From: Semisulcospira habei
Taxonomy: Eukaryota; Mollusca; Gastropoda; Semisulcospiridae
Direction of reading: 5' to 3'
Assembly (NCBI GenBank): GCA_036245525.1
Contig: BTPG01000004.1
Coordinates: 231,692,187 to 231,756,186, forward strand
Length of the DNA: 64,000 nucleotides
The position numbers were made by a program, and so were the translations under genes. This document shows positions 1 through 9,595 of this stretch, one piece after another. The first letter of the stretch is position 1. Each line of letters opens with the position of its first letter. Under the pieces are notes generated by a model. It had not been told where the DNA came from. It worked only from the letters and a program-made list of their open reading frames with translations, and made no database searches.

Positions 1-304
1 ACACACACACACATGGCGCTCCGCGACCAAAATACTTTTTGCAGCGAGGTTAGCGTAAATAGATATGACGTAATTTTCTTGTTACTTCACTGTCAGAGTT
101 TGAGGCCTGACCGCGTTTGGTGTCATGTGCGTGTTATTGAAAGCGCTCCACCGCATCCCAGCCCTAAAAATTCTCTTCTTTTAAAAACCACAGAAATAGA
201 GCATGTGGTGTGATGTAACAATTATGTAAAGATCAGTATTTTAATTATTTTCTCATTTGTATATTCTAAATTATGTTTAAACGTATGTATGGTGTGTCCT
301 ACAG
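1..304. other. Upstream intron or flank, no gene seen
   Basis: The window opens on a short CA repeat (1-13). The rest is AT-rich sequence ending in a splice acceptor (cctacag at 298-304). A 66-codon open frame at 13-213 has no recognisable composition or partner and I treat it as chance. The exon at 305 starts in phase 0, so the host gene must have exons before this window or before this intron. Confidence 0.5.
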
Positions 305-495
305 CTTCTGAACAACCAGTTTGAGAGAGAATATGCAGAATATAAAGCGGGTACTCCCTCTGGTAAGCCTAAATCGTCTACAATGTTCATTATTGCCGGG
401 TGTCGTTACGAGCATATCCTTCTCTGGCTACAAAAAAAAGATACCCGGCTTCTTTCGGAATATCCAGCCGTGTTCCCGCACATCGCGCAGAAAAG
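305..495 (+). CDS. Host gene exon a: N-terminal part of NERD-helicase-like protein
   Basis: This exon follows the acceptor at 304 and ends before the donor gtaacc at 496. It is open in one frame only, giving 63 codons plus two bases. The encoded text is a coil-like start (FEREYAEYK), a basic linker and a hydrophobic stretch around HILLWLQKK. Its phase 2 end joins the next exon (1390) to restore an arginine codon. Earlier exons are not in the window. The family is inferred from the downstream exons: nuclease-like region, then SF1 helicase motifs. It could belong to a different gene if an unseen exon intervenes, but the phase match argues for one transcript. Confidence 0.6.
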
Positions 496-1389
496 GTAAC
501 CGAGTTGCAATGAATACTCCTACTGATATTGTATTATTCGGCAGAAAGATGGTGGGGTGGGGGGGGGGGGGGGGGGGGGGGGCGGGTTGGGGACTGGGAT
601 GTCACTGACAGAAGTGCTTTCTATAGTTCACAATAGTTCAGCTGGTGTACACTGCAGCACGGGCATTTGACAATAAAAGCATTATTAGAGATCATTTCCA
701 CTACACATGCAGTAACACCATTCAGTCAAAAAACACAACGGTAGGAACATTTTAAACTCCTGCATGCGCTACTACAAGATTTATGAATGAAAACTAAAAG
801 CACAAGCGAACTGACGGCTGCAGCAGGGTCGGGATTTTCCTGTGTACACGATAATAAACTTGCTACTTTTCAAGTAGGCAATGCTTTTGAAATCCACATT
901 CCAATATATTTCTTTGACACATTCGGCCCCAGGACCCAAATCTCTCATTTGTGAAGTTGCCCTCTGAGGACTGTATTATAATTCTAGAGACAGATCGAGC
1001 ATGATAGTTCAAGGGTGGTACCAGAATAGCTTGGCTATTGTGGCATCACCCTTGAACTATCGTGTTCTATTTAAATCTTGCTGTGGTGTGTTGGGGGTTA
1101 ATGAGTTAAAGTAATAATAAATCAGTCATTTTTTTTAGACAAACAAGATTAATGAATTTGACAACAGGGTCCAGGGTATTCTGCATGGTAACGTGATGAA
1201 CGCAAGAATTAGAGCAGACATAACGAGTGTTCATTTTGTACAAATGTCAGACGTTCCAAGTACTTGTCATTGTCAATGTTGACAGGGGTCAGTGTGGAAA
1301 GGGGGCGGAGGCAGATGTTGGAGGCACATTGGGCTAGCTTGTTACTATGCAAACTGTTTATTCGCACCAAATGTCGACACTTGTTTCAG
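496..1389. other. Intron 1: poly-G tract, foldback MITE, microsatellite
   Basis: The intron contains a run of about 24 G at 557-581 and a foldback element at about 975-1112 (separate entry). A possible mini-exon at 1139-1187 was considered and rejected on phase. No coding sequence is supported. Confidence 0.55.
975..1112. repeat. Foldback MITE, hairpin subfamily
   Basis: Two arms pair across a short loop: gatagttcaaggg near 1000 and cccttgaactatc near 1050. The element ends in ggttaatgagttaa, like the related copy at 38496-38637. It belongs to the dispersed hairpin family also seen at 1717, 26138, 29608, 38070 and 39167. It is non-coding and lies inside the host intron. Confidence 0.6.
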
Positions 1390-1519
1390 AGAAAAGCTAC
1401 GTGAAAAGGAGATGTACTTTGAAGTACCTAAGAGCCCGGATTCCACCACGACAAAAGGCCAACGCCACGAGGTGGACATTTTTGTACTTCACCCAGTCAA
1501 GGGTGCTGTCTTCGTTAAG
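1390..1519 (+). CDS. Host gene exon b: NERD-like nuclease core
   Basis: The exon lies between acceptor tttcag (ends 1389) and donor gtagtg (1520). One leading base completes the arginine codon begun in exon a, then 43 codons remain open. The text REKLREKEMYF leads to EVDIFVLHPVKGAVFVK. That pattern (acidic residue, hydrophobic strand, HPVKG turn, hydrophobic strand, lysine) is typical of the NERD (nuclease-related domain) fold of the PD-(D/E)xK superfamily. Across the splice the catalytic E-x-K position reads K-V-K (FVKVKA), so the usual acidic residue appears replaced by lysine. NERD assignment is by pattern only; HHpred on the spliced product would decide. Confidence 0.6.
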
Positions 1520-1580
1520 GTAGTGTCCATACCATGTACCACTTCACAACTTCACTGTGTGGAAAAGATCAATATGGAAC

Positions 1581-1636
<56 letters not shown>

Positions 1637-2601
1637 TTGTGAGCCTCCTTAGAGACTGGGGGATTCAATCCAATGTCCATGTGTACTGCTCGCAGTTGAA
1701 AACTAAATGAAAAGCTTTAACCCATTCAGCCCTGACGCACTACAGCAGGAAATGGGTCGGCACCAAGCTAATCTGGCGCTACCCTTGAATTATCATGGTC
1801 GATCCATCTCCTGCAACAGGTGCATAGTCGTTAGATGAAGCCTGAAAAATTTGGGAAATACGTGCGTCGGGCTGAATGGGTTAAAGAAGAATGCTGATGA
1901 AAATAGAAAAAAAAGAGAGACTGATGGCACCATGTACACTTGATGTACAGTCACAAAGTTAACGAAGGAAGTAGTCTGGAGAGACAGGGGAAGGGGCGGG
2001 GAATTCCACAGACACGGTGCCATGCTCCTAAATGGTCGAGCACCAAATTTCTGTTCACTTGTGTTTTCTCCATCTAGAATCTGTTCATACCTGCAATTCT
2101 CACACAAACCGGTTTTCTGGTTTTATCGTGAAAGAGATTTAAAACTATATGAGTTCATATAAACGATACCGCCTGGCTAGCGCTGCTTTAGCATCATTGT
2201 CAAAATTAGGGTTCTAGAGACCTCTTCTAACATTCTGGAAGAAGAAGAAAAGGATCGAAGAGTCTTGTGAATAGGGTTTCACTCCATTTCTACCACTAGG
2301 GATATTTTGTCGTCACAACTGAAATACTTGTTTATGACATTGATGCAAGAAAGAAATACAGAAATAATTGTTAACTCATTCGAGACGAACGGCCGAAGCC
2401 GCGTATCTGGATGTCGTTCGTCTCGAGTGACTTAAATGTGCTTCTTGTTTCTTTATTCTTGTTAATAGGTATTTCTATTCTTTAATTTACATTTTCTTTT
2501 ACTGATGGAAGAACAATGCAATTTAGCCATTTACCATCACCTTTACTCTGGCAATATAACGTGCCTCTGGATATTTCCAGTGCTTATATTTGTTTTTTCA
2601 G
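1520..2601. other. Intron 2: GA microsatellite and a TTAA-flanked MITE
   Basis: The intron holds a (GA)n run at about 1580-1633 and a piggyBac-like MITE at 1717-1884. The rest is AT-rich and non-coding. Confidence 0.55.
1717..1884. repeat. piggyBac-like MITE copy (TTAA-CCC ends), one hairpin arm lost
   Basis: The copy begins TTAACCCATTCAGCCC and ends GGGCTGAATGGGTTAA, so inverted ends sit directly on TTAA. TTAA target sites and CCC termini are characteristic of piggyBac superfamily elements. Compared with the copy at 29608 it lacks the left hairpin arm: the text jumps from the gggtcg stretch straight to the caagctaat arm. Confidence 0.65.
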
Positions 2602-2788
2602 GTGAAGGCAGTTACACCTGCTGCGACTAATGCGAAACATAGAAAAGATTGAGAAGGCCATTCAACAAGTGAATCATGACAAAGCTGTGTTCAAGGAAGT
2701 AATGAGCCATTATGCACATATAGGAGACTTCACTACGCTGGTCGTTGCTCTACCCAATATGAAAAAGGACGTGGAAGCCGTTAAGCAT
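2602..2788 (+). CDS. Host gene exon c: end of NERD-like region, with frameshift
   Basis: The exon runs from acceptor tttttcag (ends 2601) to donor gttagt (2789). Frame 0, required by exon b, reads VKAVTPAATNA and then meets TGA. A second frame opens nearby and continues NIEKIEKAIQQVNHDK to the donor in phase 0, which matches exon d. Both halves look like real protein, so I read a single one-base frameshift near 2630-2650. It could be a true pseudogene lesion, an assembly error, or an alternative start at the ATG at 2630. Confidence 0.55.
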
Positions 2789-4069
2789 GTTAGTATTTTT
2801 TTCTGGCTGGATGATAACGATTAAGAACTTCTGGGCGACTCAACAGCTCATATACATTTTTCACGGACAAAACAAGAGCACAAAACACGAAATTACGAAG
2901 AATTTGCATATTTGGGGACGGGGGAGGGGGGGGGGGGGGGGGGGGGCTAATGAGGAGTTATGTCTCTTGTTACTAATTTGTTCTTTTTGCCTATTTCTTG
3001 CTCCTATTTCCGTCTGTTTTATCACGTTTATGTCGGTCAGGGTGCAGTGGTTTCAGGCGCGAATTCGTGATTGCTGGCAGTGAAAGGGTTCACATTACCA
3101 AGTGACGTCCTAGCCCCAGATACACAGCACAGACACATTTCTCAGGACGACCACAGCTCGTTGCCGTCATTGCCTTCATTACTATCCCCCCCCCCTCACC
3201 CCCACCCCATCCCACCCTCTTTACGCCTTACGCCTGGCAAAATAAATTAAGAGTGCACAATTCGACCCAAAAAATAAATGCGAGCATTTTATCGGTCGAA
3301 TTGTGCTCTCGTGATTTATTTTGCATAGTGGAAGGTCAGGTATAACTTTATTTATCTATTCATTCTACTCCCCTTATAACAATATCGGATATAACAATAC
3401 TTGTTCAAAGGTCCAAACAGCAGTTTTCAACATAAACTACATCGCTTATGACAAACATCGGATGTAACAAGAAAAATTGGGTCCCCTGGCGATTGTTGTA
3501 CGACATTTATTTATATGTGTTATATATTAAATGTGATTGTTGCAAATGTTTGCTACACGGCCCCTTGTAGGCCTAAGGGAGGTCAAAGGAATCATTTTAT
3601 CCCGAAGGCGTACAAGGATCCGTACAGCAAGTCCCTGCTACCAATAACGTATTTGTTTTCCTTCCTACACTATTTTTGTTAAAGAAATCAAGAAGACATC
3701 TTCCGACCAGGATCAAGCCAGACATGACTGACGGCAAAAGAAAATACTTTATACATAATAGACTTATGACGTAATTATAATCTTTCATACATTGCCGTCT
3801 TCAGTAGTGTGCCTGGTGTTTCGAACAACATTAAGTAGCTTTGTATTTTAGAACGTTTTGGTGATCTATTGTAGAACAAAACTGGCTCCGAAGACGCGTC
3901 AGAAAGAGAGCTACAAAAAGTCCGCCATTAGTTGCTACAAGGGTTTTTGTAGCTTGGTCATGTGGTACGCTAAAGAGATTGGTTGTGTGATGTAGGGATG
4001 AAAACAAAGGCCATTGTATATCGGACCTTGTTAAGTCGATTGCATTGTTGCATGCATGGGCTGTTGCAG
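2789..4069. other. Intron 3: poly-G run, AT-rich DNA, host repeat copy
   Basis: The intron includes a G-run at about 2924-2946, a C-rich tract at 3186-3213 and, from about 3545, a dispersed host repeat. That repeat also flanks the Polinton insertion (separate entry). No gene is seen. Confidence 0.5.
3545..4015 (+). repeat. Host dispersed repeat, uninterrupted copy (empty site)
   Basis: About 470 bp of this region aligns by eye with the two flanks of element A: 5047-5204 joined to 25086-25313 and 25721-25850. Here the target reads accaataacg-tattt. In the other copy accaataact-tatt meets the Polinton and resumes after it. The same alignment shows no SINE where 25314-25708 lies. It is therefore a paralogous pre-insertion site for both elements. 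Its start carries a gene-poor foldback motif (cccttgtaggccta and tacaagg). Confidence 0.75.
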
Positions 4070-4269
4070 AGTATAAAACGGCATAGGAACATAGTCTTTC
4101 TGTGCAAAGAGGACCTGTGCAGCCAAGAGGACCCTTACAGCGGCAAAGTGACTGCCGAGCCGGAGATGGACCGCAGTAGCTTCCGGCCATGGTGGGAGGG
4201 CCTTGAAGATCGGGTTCCTGTAGATCAACAGACGCTCCCTCCAAAGTGGATTCTAGACACAGTTGCCAG
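4070..4269 (+). CDS. Host gene exon d
   Basis: The exon lies between acceptor gttgcag (ends 4069) and donor gtatgg (4270). It starts in phase 0, as exon c demands, is open throughout and ends in phase 2. The protein is charged and tryptophan-containing (SFRPWWEGLEDRVP), with a cysteine-bearing segment FLCKEDLCS. I recognise no catalytic motif. It links the nuclease-like N terminus to the helicase-like C terminus. Confidence 0.65.
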
Positions 4270-4481
4270 GTATGGCAAAATGAAGTGCATTTCAGATTGA
4301 ATGGGGGGGAAGGGGTGCTGGGGCAAGAGATCACTTTAACAAACGTACACTGGCAAGTGTTAATTGTGTTTGTTGTGTTCGTGGTTATTGATACGATGTA
4401 TTTTTGCTTTTTTGATGAACGAACTACTTGACTGTGTGAGTTATATTTGCTGATAGAGTTTTACGATGCGTTTGTGTGTAG

Positions 4482-4611
4482 ATATGTGGGCATACTTTCC
4501 ACACCTGCGGAATACACCGAGAAGACTGAACGTAACCACGTCCGTGATGTCGGCGACTCCATCCGTATTACCGGGCGCCTGGTTAAGCGTCTAATGCAAA
4601 CGGAGGAACAG
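4482..4611 (+). CDS. Host gene exon e
   Basis: The exon follows acceptor gtgtgtag (ends 4481) and precedes donor gtagga (4612). Its first base completes the arginine codon from exon d, and the only open frame reads on as YVGILSTPAEYTEKTER to the donor in phase 0. Exons d and e together total 330 nt, an exact codon multiple. The next compatible exon is at 27869, so the intervening intron of 23.3 kb contains element A. Confidence 0.65.
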
Positions 4612-4633
4612 GTAGGATAACTGACAAGCTAAA

Positions 4634-4812
4634 TCATTCGGTAAGCAACGGCTCCACCGGCAGACCTCGGCCGCTATATCTCCCGCACGGAGATGGAGTA
4701 CACAGCCAAAACACAGTCGTGCAGTACACAGCAATTACACACACGTGCAGCAGTACACAATTCACAAACTGCGGCCGAGGTCTGCCCGAGGACCATTGCT
4801 TTCCGGATCATC
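4634..4812. repeat. Small MITE-like foldback element
   Basis: Inverted ends of about 40 bp are visible. cagacctcggccgc at about 4652 faces gcggccgaggtctg at about 4771, and outer arms around ggtaagcaacgg face ccattgctttcc with mismatches. The element is non-coding and lies in the host intron just after exon e. Confidence 0.55.
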
Positions 4813-5046
4813 CCCACGTGACTATTCATCGTCATTCTTGCTTCAAAGTTAGCTTATAATAGTTTATCCATGCCCTTTTTTGGAGCGAAAAACTAAGTAT
4901 AAAAGATACAAAATAACTTCTCTCAATAACGGTTACAGGTTTCATCATTTTCTGTGTGTGCGCTGATTCTTCAATGGTTGAGGGGAGGGCTGGTGTGTGA
5001 CTCGTGATGTTAGCACACTGTAGGATTCAATATTATGTATAATTGG

Positions 5047-5204
5047 TAGCTGGGGTTTGGTACACGGACCCTTGTAAGCCTTCGGGAGGTCAATGAAACC
5101 ATTGTACCCCGAAGGCCGAAGGCCTAAGGGGTACAATGCTTCCTTTAACCTCCCGAAGGCCTACAAGGGTCAGTGCAGCAAGCCTCTGCTACCAATAACT
5201 TATT
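5047..5204 (+). repeat. Left half of the host repeat split by element A, with foldback
   Basis: This is the left flank of the Polinton. It contains an imperfect palindrome in which cccttgtaagccttcgggag pairs with the stretch ctcccgaaggcctacaaggg near 5150-5169. Its last six bases, CTTATT (5199-5204), are duplicated after the element at 25086-25091. Confidence 0.7.
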
Positions 5205-5547
5205 AGAGAAATAAGAAAATACAATACAAGGAATTTTTTGACGACGTCATCTTTTCACGTTTTTTGATAACAAAACACTCGTGTGACGTCACCTTTCATT
5301 TTCCCGGATTCTAACTATTGTTTCTGACAAAACCTAATCACACATTGTTAAAAAATGATGAACATTACCAGTCGAGAATAGAACATTCCTAAGACAATTA
5401 CCCATTGTCTTAAGTTGACCTTAATTAATTACTAATTACGGTCATTAAGGTCCACACGGTCGTTTCTCTCAAATCAAACCAAAATCCTTATAGTGCTCTG
5501 TAATAGACTAATAACTTTTTACACACTCCCCTGTCAGAGTCGATTTC
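5205..5547 (+). repeat. Element A left terminal inverted repeat
   Basis: The repeat starts AGAGAAATAAG and ends at cagagtcgatttc. Its reverse complement is found at 24742-25085 with only scattered mismatches. It contains two GACGTCA-type palindromes (near 5238-5246 and 5284-5291). Polinton termini usually read AG...TC, as here. Confidence 0.93.
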
Positions 5548-5926
5548 CAAAAACTCACAAGCTCTGTACAACACCTGACTATACTGACAAACTCCTTGCA
5601 TATAATGACCCCGCCTAGGTCACGCTGTGTACTTTATGGCAAGAGAGGTCCTTCTGTTAACACAACATTGACGATATCTGGCATTGTACATAGAGGGTTA
5701 GATTCACAGATTTACATAAGCCCCGTATTACAACTCTGCTGGAAAACTAACAGACGCATTTTCACTGTGTACACTGGCTTTATTTGTACATGAAAGAACA
5801 GGTCCCCCAGTGTACTATCAATTTACTTGCTTACATAGAACGATTTAACACAAACACAACCCTGGCATATGAAACATACACTATAGACCCAAAAAGATGT
5901 AGTCAAACCTCCTACACGCGCACGCA

Positions 5927-5978
<52 letters not shown>

Positions 5979-6667
5979 GACACACTCAGACACATATAAC
6001 TACACACACACACACACACGGACACACTCACACACACACAGATTGTAAGATATTTCTTTTGGGTGCATAACTGATGCCTGACTCGAGCTATAGTTCACGC
6101 GCCCGTGGGTAGTGTACATGTTTTAGTCTGTAATTATGCTTTCAAGCTGAAAATAGACACATTACTCTCTGCTTTATACAGTCACCTGACTGATTACATA
6201 AACAACCGATCTTCAAGAGCCGCCAAGACTCCAGGCTTGACTTCCGTTGTAAAACGTTTCAGTCAGCTGTACTCTCAGGACTCACATTATGAGTAGACTG
6301 AGGGTTTTGACTGTGATCATTTGCCACGAGCAACGCATAGATTAACAATTCAGTTTTGAATATTTCTGCCGAGCTCAAGAGGGCCCCAAGATTTATGAAT
6401 TTTTTTAACGACGTAATTTTTAAGTGATGTTTGTCGTCGCTCCTGTTGTCTGCTTACTAATGTTTTGCGGTTACCCTTTGTACCGTCTGTAGGTAACATG
6501 AATGACGCATTACATGACTCATAGCCACTTCAAACAGAGAGAGGCCTGATTTTAAAGTCTATATAGTTGTGTGTGCTATTACATGCCCTGTGTTTATTTA
6601 ACATAGAAAAGCTGTCATCTTGTTTACCAGTCACGATCACCTGCCTGTTAGCACCGAACTCAGCCTA

Positions 6668-6668
6668 G

Positions 6669-6704
<36 letters not shown>

Positions 6705-6865
6705 GCACATACACACAAACAAACAAACAAACAAACAAACATATGCACACACACAAACAAACAAACAAACAAACACACATACATACACATAAACAAAAAA
6801 AACATATGCACACACACAAACAAACAAACAAACAAACAAACAAACAAACAAACATATGCGCACAC
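6668..6865. repeat. Compound (CA)n/(CAAA)n microsatellite
   Basis: CA units are followed by alternating blocks of CAAA and CATATGCACACA. Open frames across it on both strands are low-complexity artefacts. Confidence 0.9.
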
Positions 6866-7595
6866 ACACAATGATAACATAACACATTTTTCTCAACCAT
6901 GCCGCCCTATTGTTTACTATCTGGGTGAGTATTTGTGTGCTGTACTGCTTAGCGGCTTTCAGTTCCCAGCTGGAGGTGTTTCAATTCCAGTGCCAACTGT
7001 GTGTCAACTGTCACTTTGAAAACATGCTATTTGAGCCAAACAGGTTTTGTTAGAGGTACATAACACACACACACACGCACTGACACACAGACAAACACAC
7101 GCACACACTGACACACGCACTGACACACACACACAAACACACAGAACATGTATACACAAACACACAGAACATGTATACGCCAGTGCACAGCAATACAGCT
7201 CAACTCACAGTTCAGTTATTTAGGGTTCTCAGTGACGCTATGAGTCTACTGAACAAGTAGAGGAATCCCTTCTGTGAGAACATTAAAAACAAACAAACAT
7301 GTTTTATTGTACATTTTCAGTAGCCCACTCGATCACAGATTCTTATGAGCATGGCGAGATTCTCAAGAGCCACTGTTTTTTTTATTGGGTTTGAGTCAAC
7401 TGTAAAGATTTCTGAATCTCTGCATAATTCAATGACACACACACGAGACATGACACTGAGCTAAGCCAACAAATGAACATACCTGGCACACAAACACTGT
7501 ACACTGTCACAGCCGGAACAATATCCTCAATGAATACTCCATTGCAAACATATAGTCACATATAGTCTATGGGAGACAACTCTGTATAGAGGTTG

Positions 7596-7761
7596 GGGAG
7601 CTGGGTGGCTCGGTGGTAAAAGCGTTTGCCTCCAGACCAAAAGGTCCCGGGTTCGAATCCAGCTTGGGTCAAAATTTGCTCAGACCCTTTTTCGTTGTCC
7701 CCGTCTTTGAAATCACCCTCGTGGTGGACAAAAGACGTTAAGCCCTAAACATTTAAAATTT
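7596..7761 (+). mobile_element. tRNA-derived SINE, 166 bp
   Basis: The 5' head carries pol III promoter-like boxes: tggctcggtgg (box A) and ggttcgaatcc (box B). The body ends gacgttaagccctaaac. A 15-bp target duplication, TCTGTATAGAGGTTG, flanks it at 7581-7595 and 7762-7776. T-stem pairing is imperfect, so it is not a working tRNA. It inserted into the non-coding left arm of element A. Confidence 0.82.
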
Positions 7762-7941
7762 TCTGTATAGAGGTTGAATCTTTCCAAGTGATTACATCCC
7801 TTATGTCATTGACCATGAGCAAAAAATACATGCTGAATGGTGCAAACGTATAAAGTTACTATTCAGTGTAATTTCCTAGAAAACATGATTTTGCTTGATA
7901 ACAAAAAACAATATTATCTTTTTTAAAAAAATTATAATAAA

Positions 7942-8481
7942 ATGAATCAAGACGAATTACTCCTTCTAAATGATATCAATGCTGTAGAGAACAAAGACTT
8001 AGACTCCAAAAAACAGCGGCTTTTGTCTGTAATTGTCTCAGGCAAGTCAAAGACTTATCTAGGAAGACAATACATGACAGAGGATATTGAATCTTTAACC
8101 TCTGACGAACTAATCAAGCTTCATTTAAAATATGAAAACCACATTGCCTCACTAATGACACGTGATTTAGGTCGATCTCTTGTATGCCTATACACAAAAG
8201 CAGTGAGTCACTTTCTACCTGTGGATAGTGACAGTCTATCACACGACCTTGAAAGCAATCCTATTGTTTCAAGTACAATTGGCAAATTAGCTTGTGTCAT
8301 GTTTTACAAGTTTGGAAATTACATTGCACCTGTGGTAACTTTGCTGGTAACTGGGAGTCACATCGATTTTTCGAAAATAAATTTTCTAGAGAAAGAAAAA
8401 GATGGATCAAATGGACGAGAACAAGACGACTCCACAACCGAACCCCAGTCCAGTTTTGACACAGGTTCAAACTGTGACTAA
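7942..8481 (+). CDS. Polinton-associated 179-residue protein, function unknown
   Basis: This is the first gene after the left end of element A. The ATG follows an A/T-rich leader (attataataaa) like that of most genes in the element. The protein is acidic to neutral and largely helical-looking. It has a repeated D/E-leucine pattern near the start, a possible hydrophobic segment near residues 125-145, and a polar Ser/Thr/Asp tail. A counterpart of 173 codons is intact in element B (47235-47756), which supports coding constraint. Its 3' end overlaps the next gene by 80 nt in a different frame. I recognise no family. Confidence 0.75.
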   Translation: MNQDELLLLNDINAVENKDLDSKKQRLLSVIVSGKSKTYLGRQYMTEDIESLTSDELIKLHLKYENHIASLMTRDLGRSLVCLYTKAVSHFLPVDSDSLSHDLESNPIVSSTIGKLACVMFYKFGNYIAPVVTLLVTGSHIDFSKINFLEKEKDGSNGREQDDSTTEPQSSFDTGSNCD

Positions 8482-8881
8482 GGCTAAAAGTCCGGGCAGG
8501 GTTGAGGCTGGTAAAAGATTAGCCGAATATAACAGACAAAAACAATTACAGCTTCAAGCGCAAACAGAAAAGGCTCATGTGACTGACCCACCGTCAGGAC
8601 CGTCAGGACCATCAGGACCGTCAGGACTGACACCGACAGGACACCCTCATCAAAGTGAGAGACAAACAACCAAGTCAGACCCTGACCCCGAACCTCAAAC
8701 AACAAAATATATAATTGCCGGATTTGTTGTCGGATTTGGTTACGTAGGTTATCAATTATATAAAAAATACAAACCACAGACTCGTACAGTGTCCAAAAAA
8801 TCAGACACTCCAAAAACAAAACCAGAAGTTGCCACATTACCAGTAACACCCAAAGCCATTGACCCATTTTATATGCAGTAA
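8402..8881 (+). CDS. Single-pass membrane protein, 159 residues, Pro-rich
   Basis: The gene overlaps the 3' end of the preceding one. The N-terminal half is polar and basic (KSPGRVEAGKRLAEYNRQK). It is followed by a collagen-like PSGPSGPSGPSG run near residues 63-75, a Ser/Asp/Pro linker and one hydrophobic segment (IIAGFVVGFGYVGYQLY) near residues 103-119. The C-terminal region is Lys/Thr-rich and ends DPFYMQ. The counterpart in B (46846-47299) has a nonsense codon and a slip. A membrane-anchored accessory or virion protein is plausible; function is unknown. The PSG repeat is specific to this copy and could vary by replication slippage. Confidence 0.72.
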   Translation: MDQMDENKTTPQPNPSPVLTQVQTVTKAKSPGRVEAGKRLAEYNRQKQLQLQAQTEKAHVTDPPSGPSGPSGPSGLTPTGHPHQSERQTTKSDPDPEPQTTKYIIAGFVVGFGYVGYQLYKKYKPQTRTVSKKSDTPKTKPEVATLPVTPKAIDPFYMQ

Positions 8882-8917
8882 ATAAAAATATTATTTTAAT
8901 TTTTATTGCCTTAGAAA

Positions 8918-9148
8918 ATGAGCGACACAAAGAATTTAATGAACCTTGTCTATCACTCTGCCGTAATCAGTGGATTAGCAGTAGCTTATTCTATGCTGGG
9001 AAAAAGTCTACTCAAAATGAAATCAGCAGACTTGAGCAGATTAGACATTGAAGACAGCGCTAAGCTAATTGCAGTTGTTACAGCATCAATTGCGACAAAA
9101 GATTTTCTTGTCAAGCAAGGAATTATTCCAGAAAATGTTTCTATGTAA
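8918..9148 (+). CDS. Conserved 76-residue small protein
   Basis: A short ORF starts MSDTKN and lies 36 nt after the preceding gene. The B copy (46579-46809) is intact and nearly identical in sequence and length. Such conservation in an otherwise decayed element argues that it is real. There is a hydrophobic segment around residues 12-28 (YHSAVISGLAVAYSML) and a second mild one around AKLIAVVTASIA. It may be a small membrane-associated protein. No known family is recognised. Confidence 0.75.
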   Translation: MSDTKNLMNLVYHSAVISGLAVAYSMLGKSLLKMKSADLSRLDIEDSAKLIAVVTASIATKDFLVKQGIIPENVSM

Positions 9149-9160
9149 ATAAAAATAAGT

Positions 9161-9595
9161 ATGGCGACGATAGCTATTATGATAGGAGGTGCAATGGTTA
9201 ATGCATTGGCTTTCAGTGGGTCTAATTATCTCTTTTCAAAAATGGGTAGAGAAGAATCTGCAGAAGAAATGAAACGTCATAATGAAGCGTCTGAGAAACT
9301 TGCACAAGCTCAACAGGATTATGAGAAGCAAAGAATTGAGAAACTTGATTTCATCAATGAAAGATTGAGGCTTGAATGCCACACACAACATACGTTTTTA
9401 AATACAGACGAAGCAATCCGTGAATACTATCTTGTCACAGGTGAAGACATGTCTATCCCAAAACCGAAAATAAGTGACTATTACAAACCAAGTACAAAAC
9501 AAAGAAACGGAGAGATAATCTTTGATCTAGTGGGAATGACATTTGTTTATTTTACTGGACTTTATATTGCTAGAAAAAATGGCAGCCGAAAATAA
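9161..9595 (+). CDS. 144-residue membrane protein with central coiled coil
   Basis: The gene lies 12 nt downstream of the 76-residue gene. The N-terminal hydrophobic helix (ATIAIMIGGAMVNALAFSG) is followed by a charged region rich in Glu/Lys/Gln (residues about 28-75) likely to form a coil, a middle domain, and a second hydrophobic helix near residues 118-136 (IIFDLVGMTFVYFTGLYIA). The stop codon overlaps the first 17 nt of the integrase ORF in another frame, suggesting coupled expression. The B copy (46048-46569) has a local frameshift and reads past the usual stop. Function unknown. Confidence 0.74.
   Translation: MATIAIMIGGAMVNALAFSGSNYLFSKMGREESAEEMKRHNEASEKLAQAQQDYEKQRIEKLDFINERLRLECHTQHTFLNTDEAIREYYLVTGEDMSIPKPKISDYYKPSTKQRNGEIIFDLVGMTFVYFTGLYIARKNGSRK

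Larger units (their letters stand above)
5548..7941. other. Element A left non-coding region with microsatellites and a SINE
   Basis: This region has 2.4 kb without a supported gene. It holds CA-rich microsatellites (5918-6040, 6668-6865 with CAAA units, 7060-7165), a tRNA-derived SINE (7596-7761) and AT-rich DNA leading to the first gene. Element B has almost nothing in the equivalent place, so most of this looks like later expansion. Confidence 0.6.

Noticed and set aside
1139..1187. Possible mini-exon after a poly-T acceptor
   Set aside because: Its length and phase do not fit between the exons at 305 and 1390, which join perfectly without it.
6637..6900. Several overlapping open frames rich in Cys/Val or His/Thr
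   Set aside because: They are readings of the CA/CAAA microsatellite.
7596..7670. Functional tRNA gene
   Set aside because: Box A and B are present, but stem pairing is poor and a 15-bp duplication brackets a longer SINE body.
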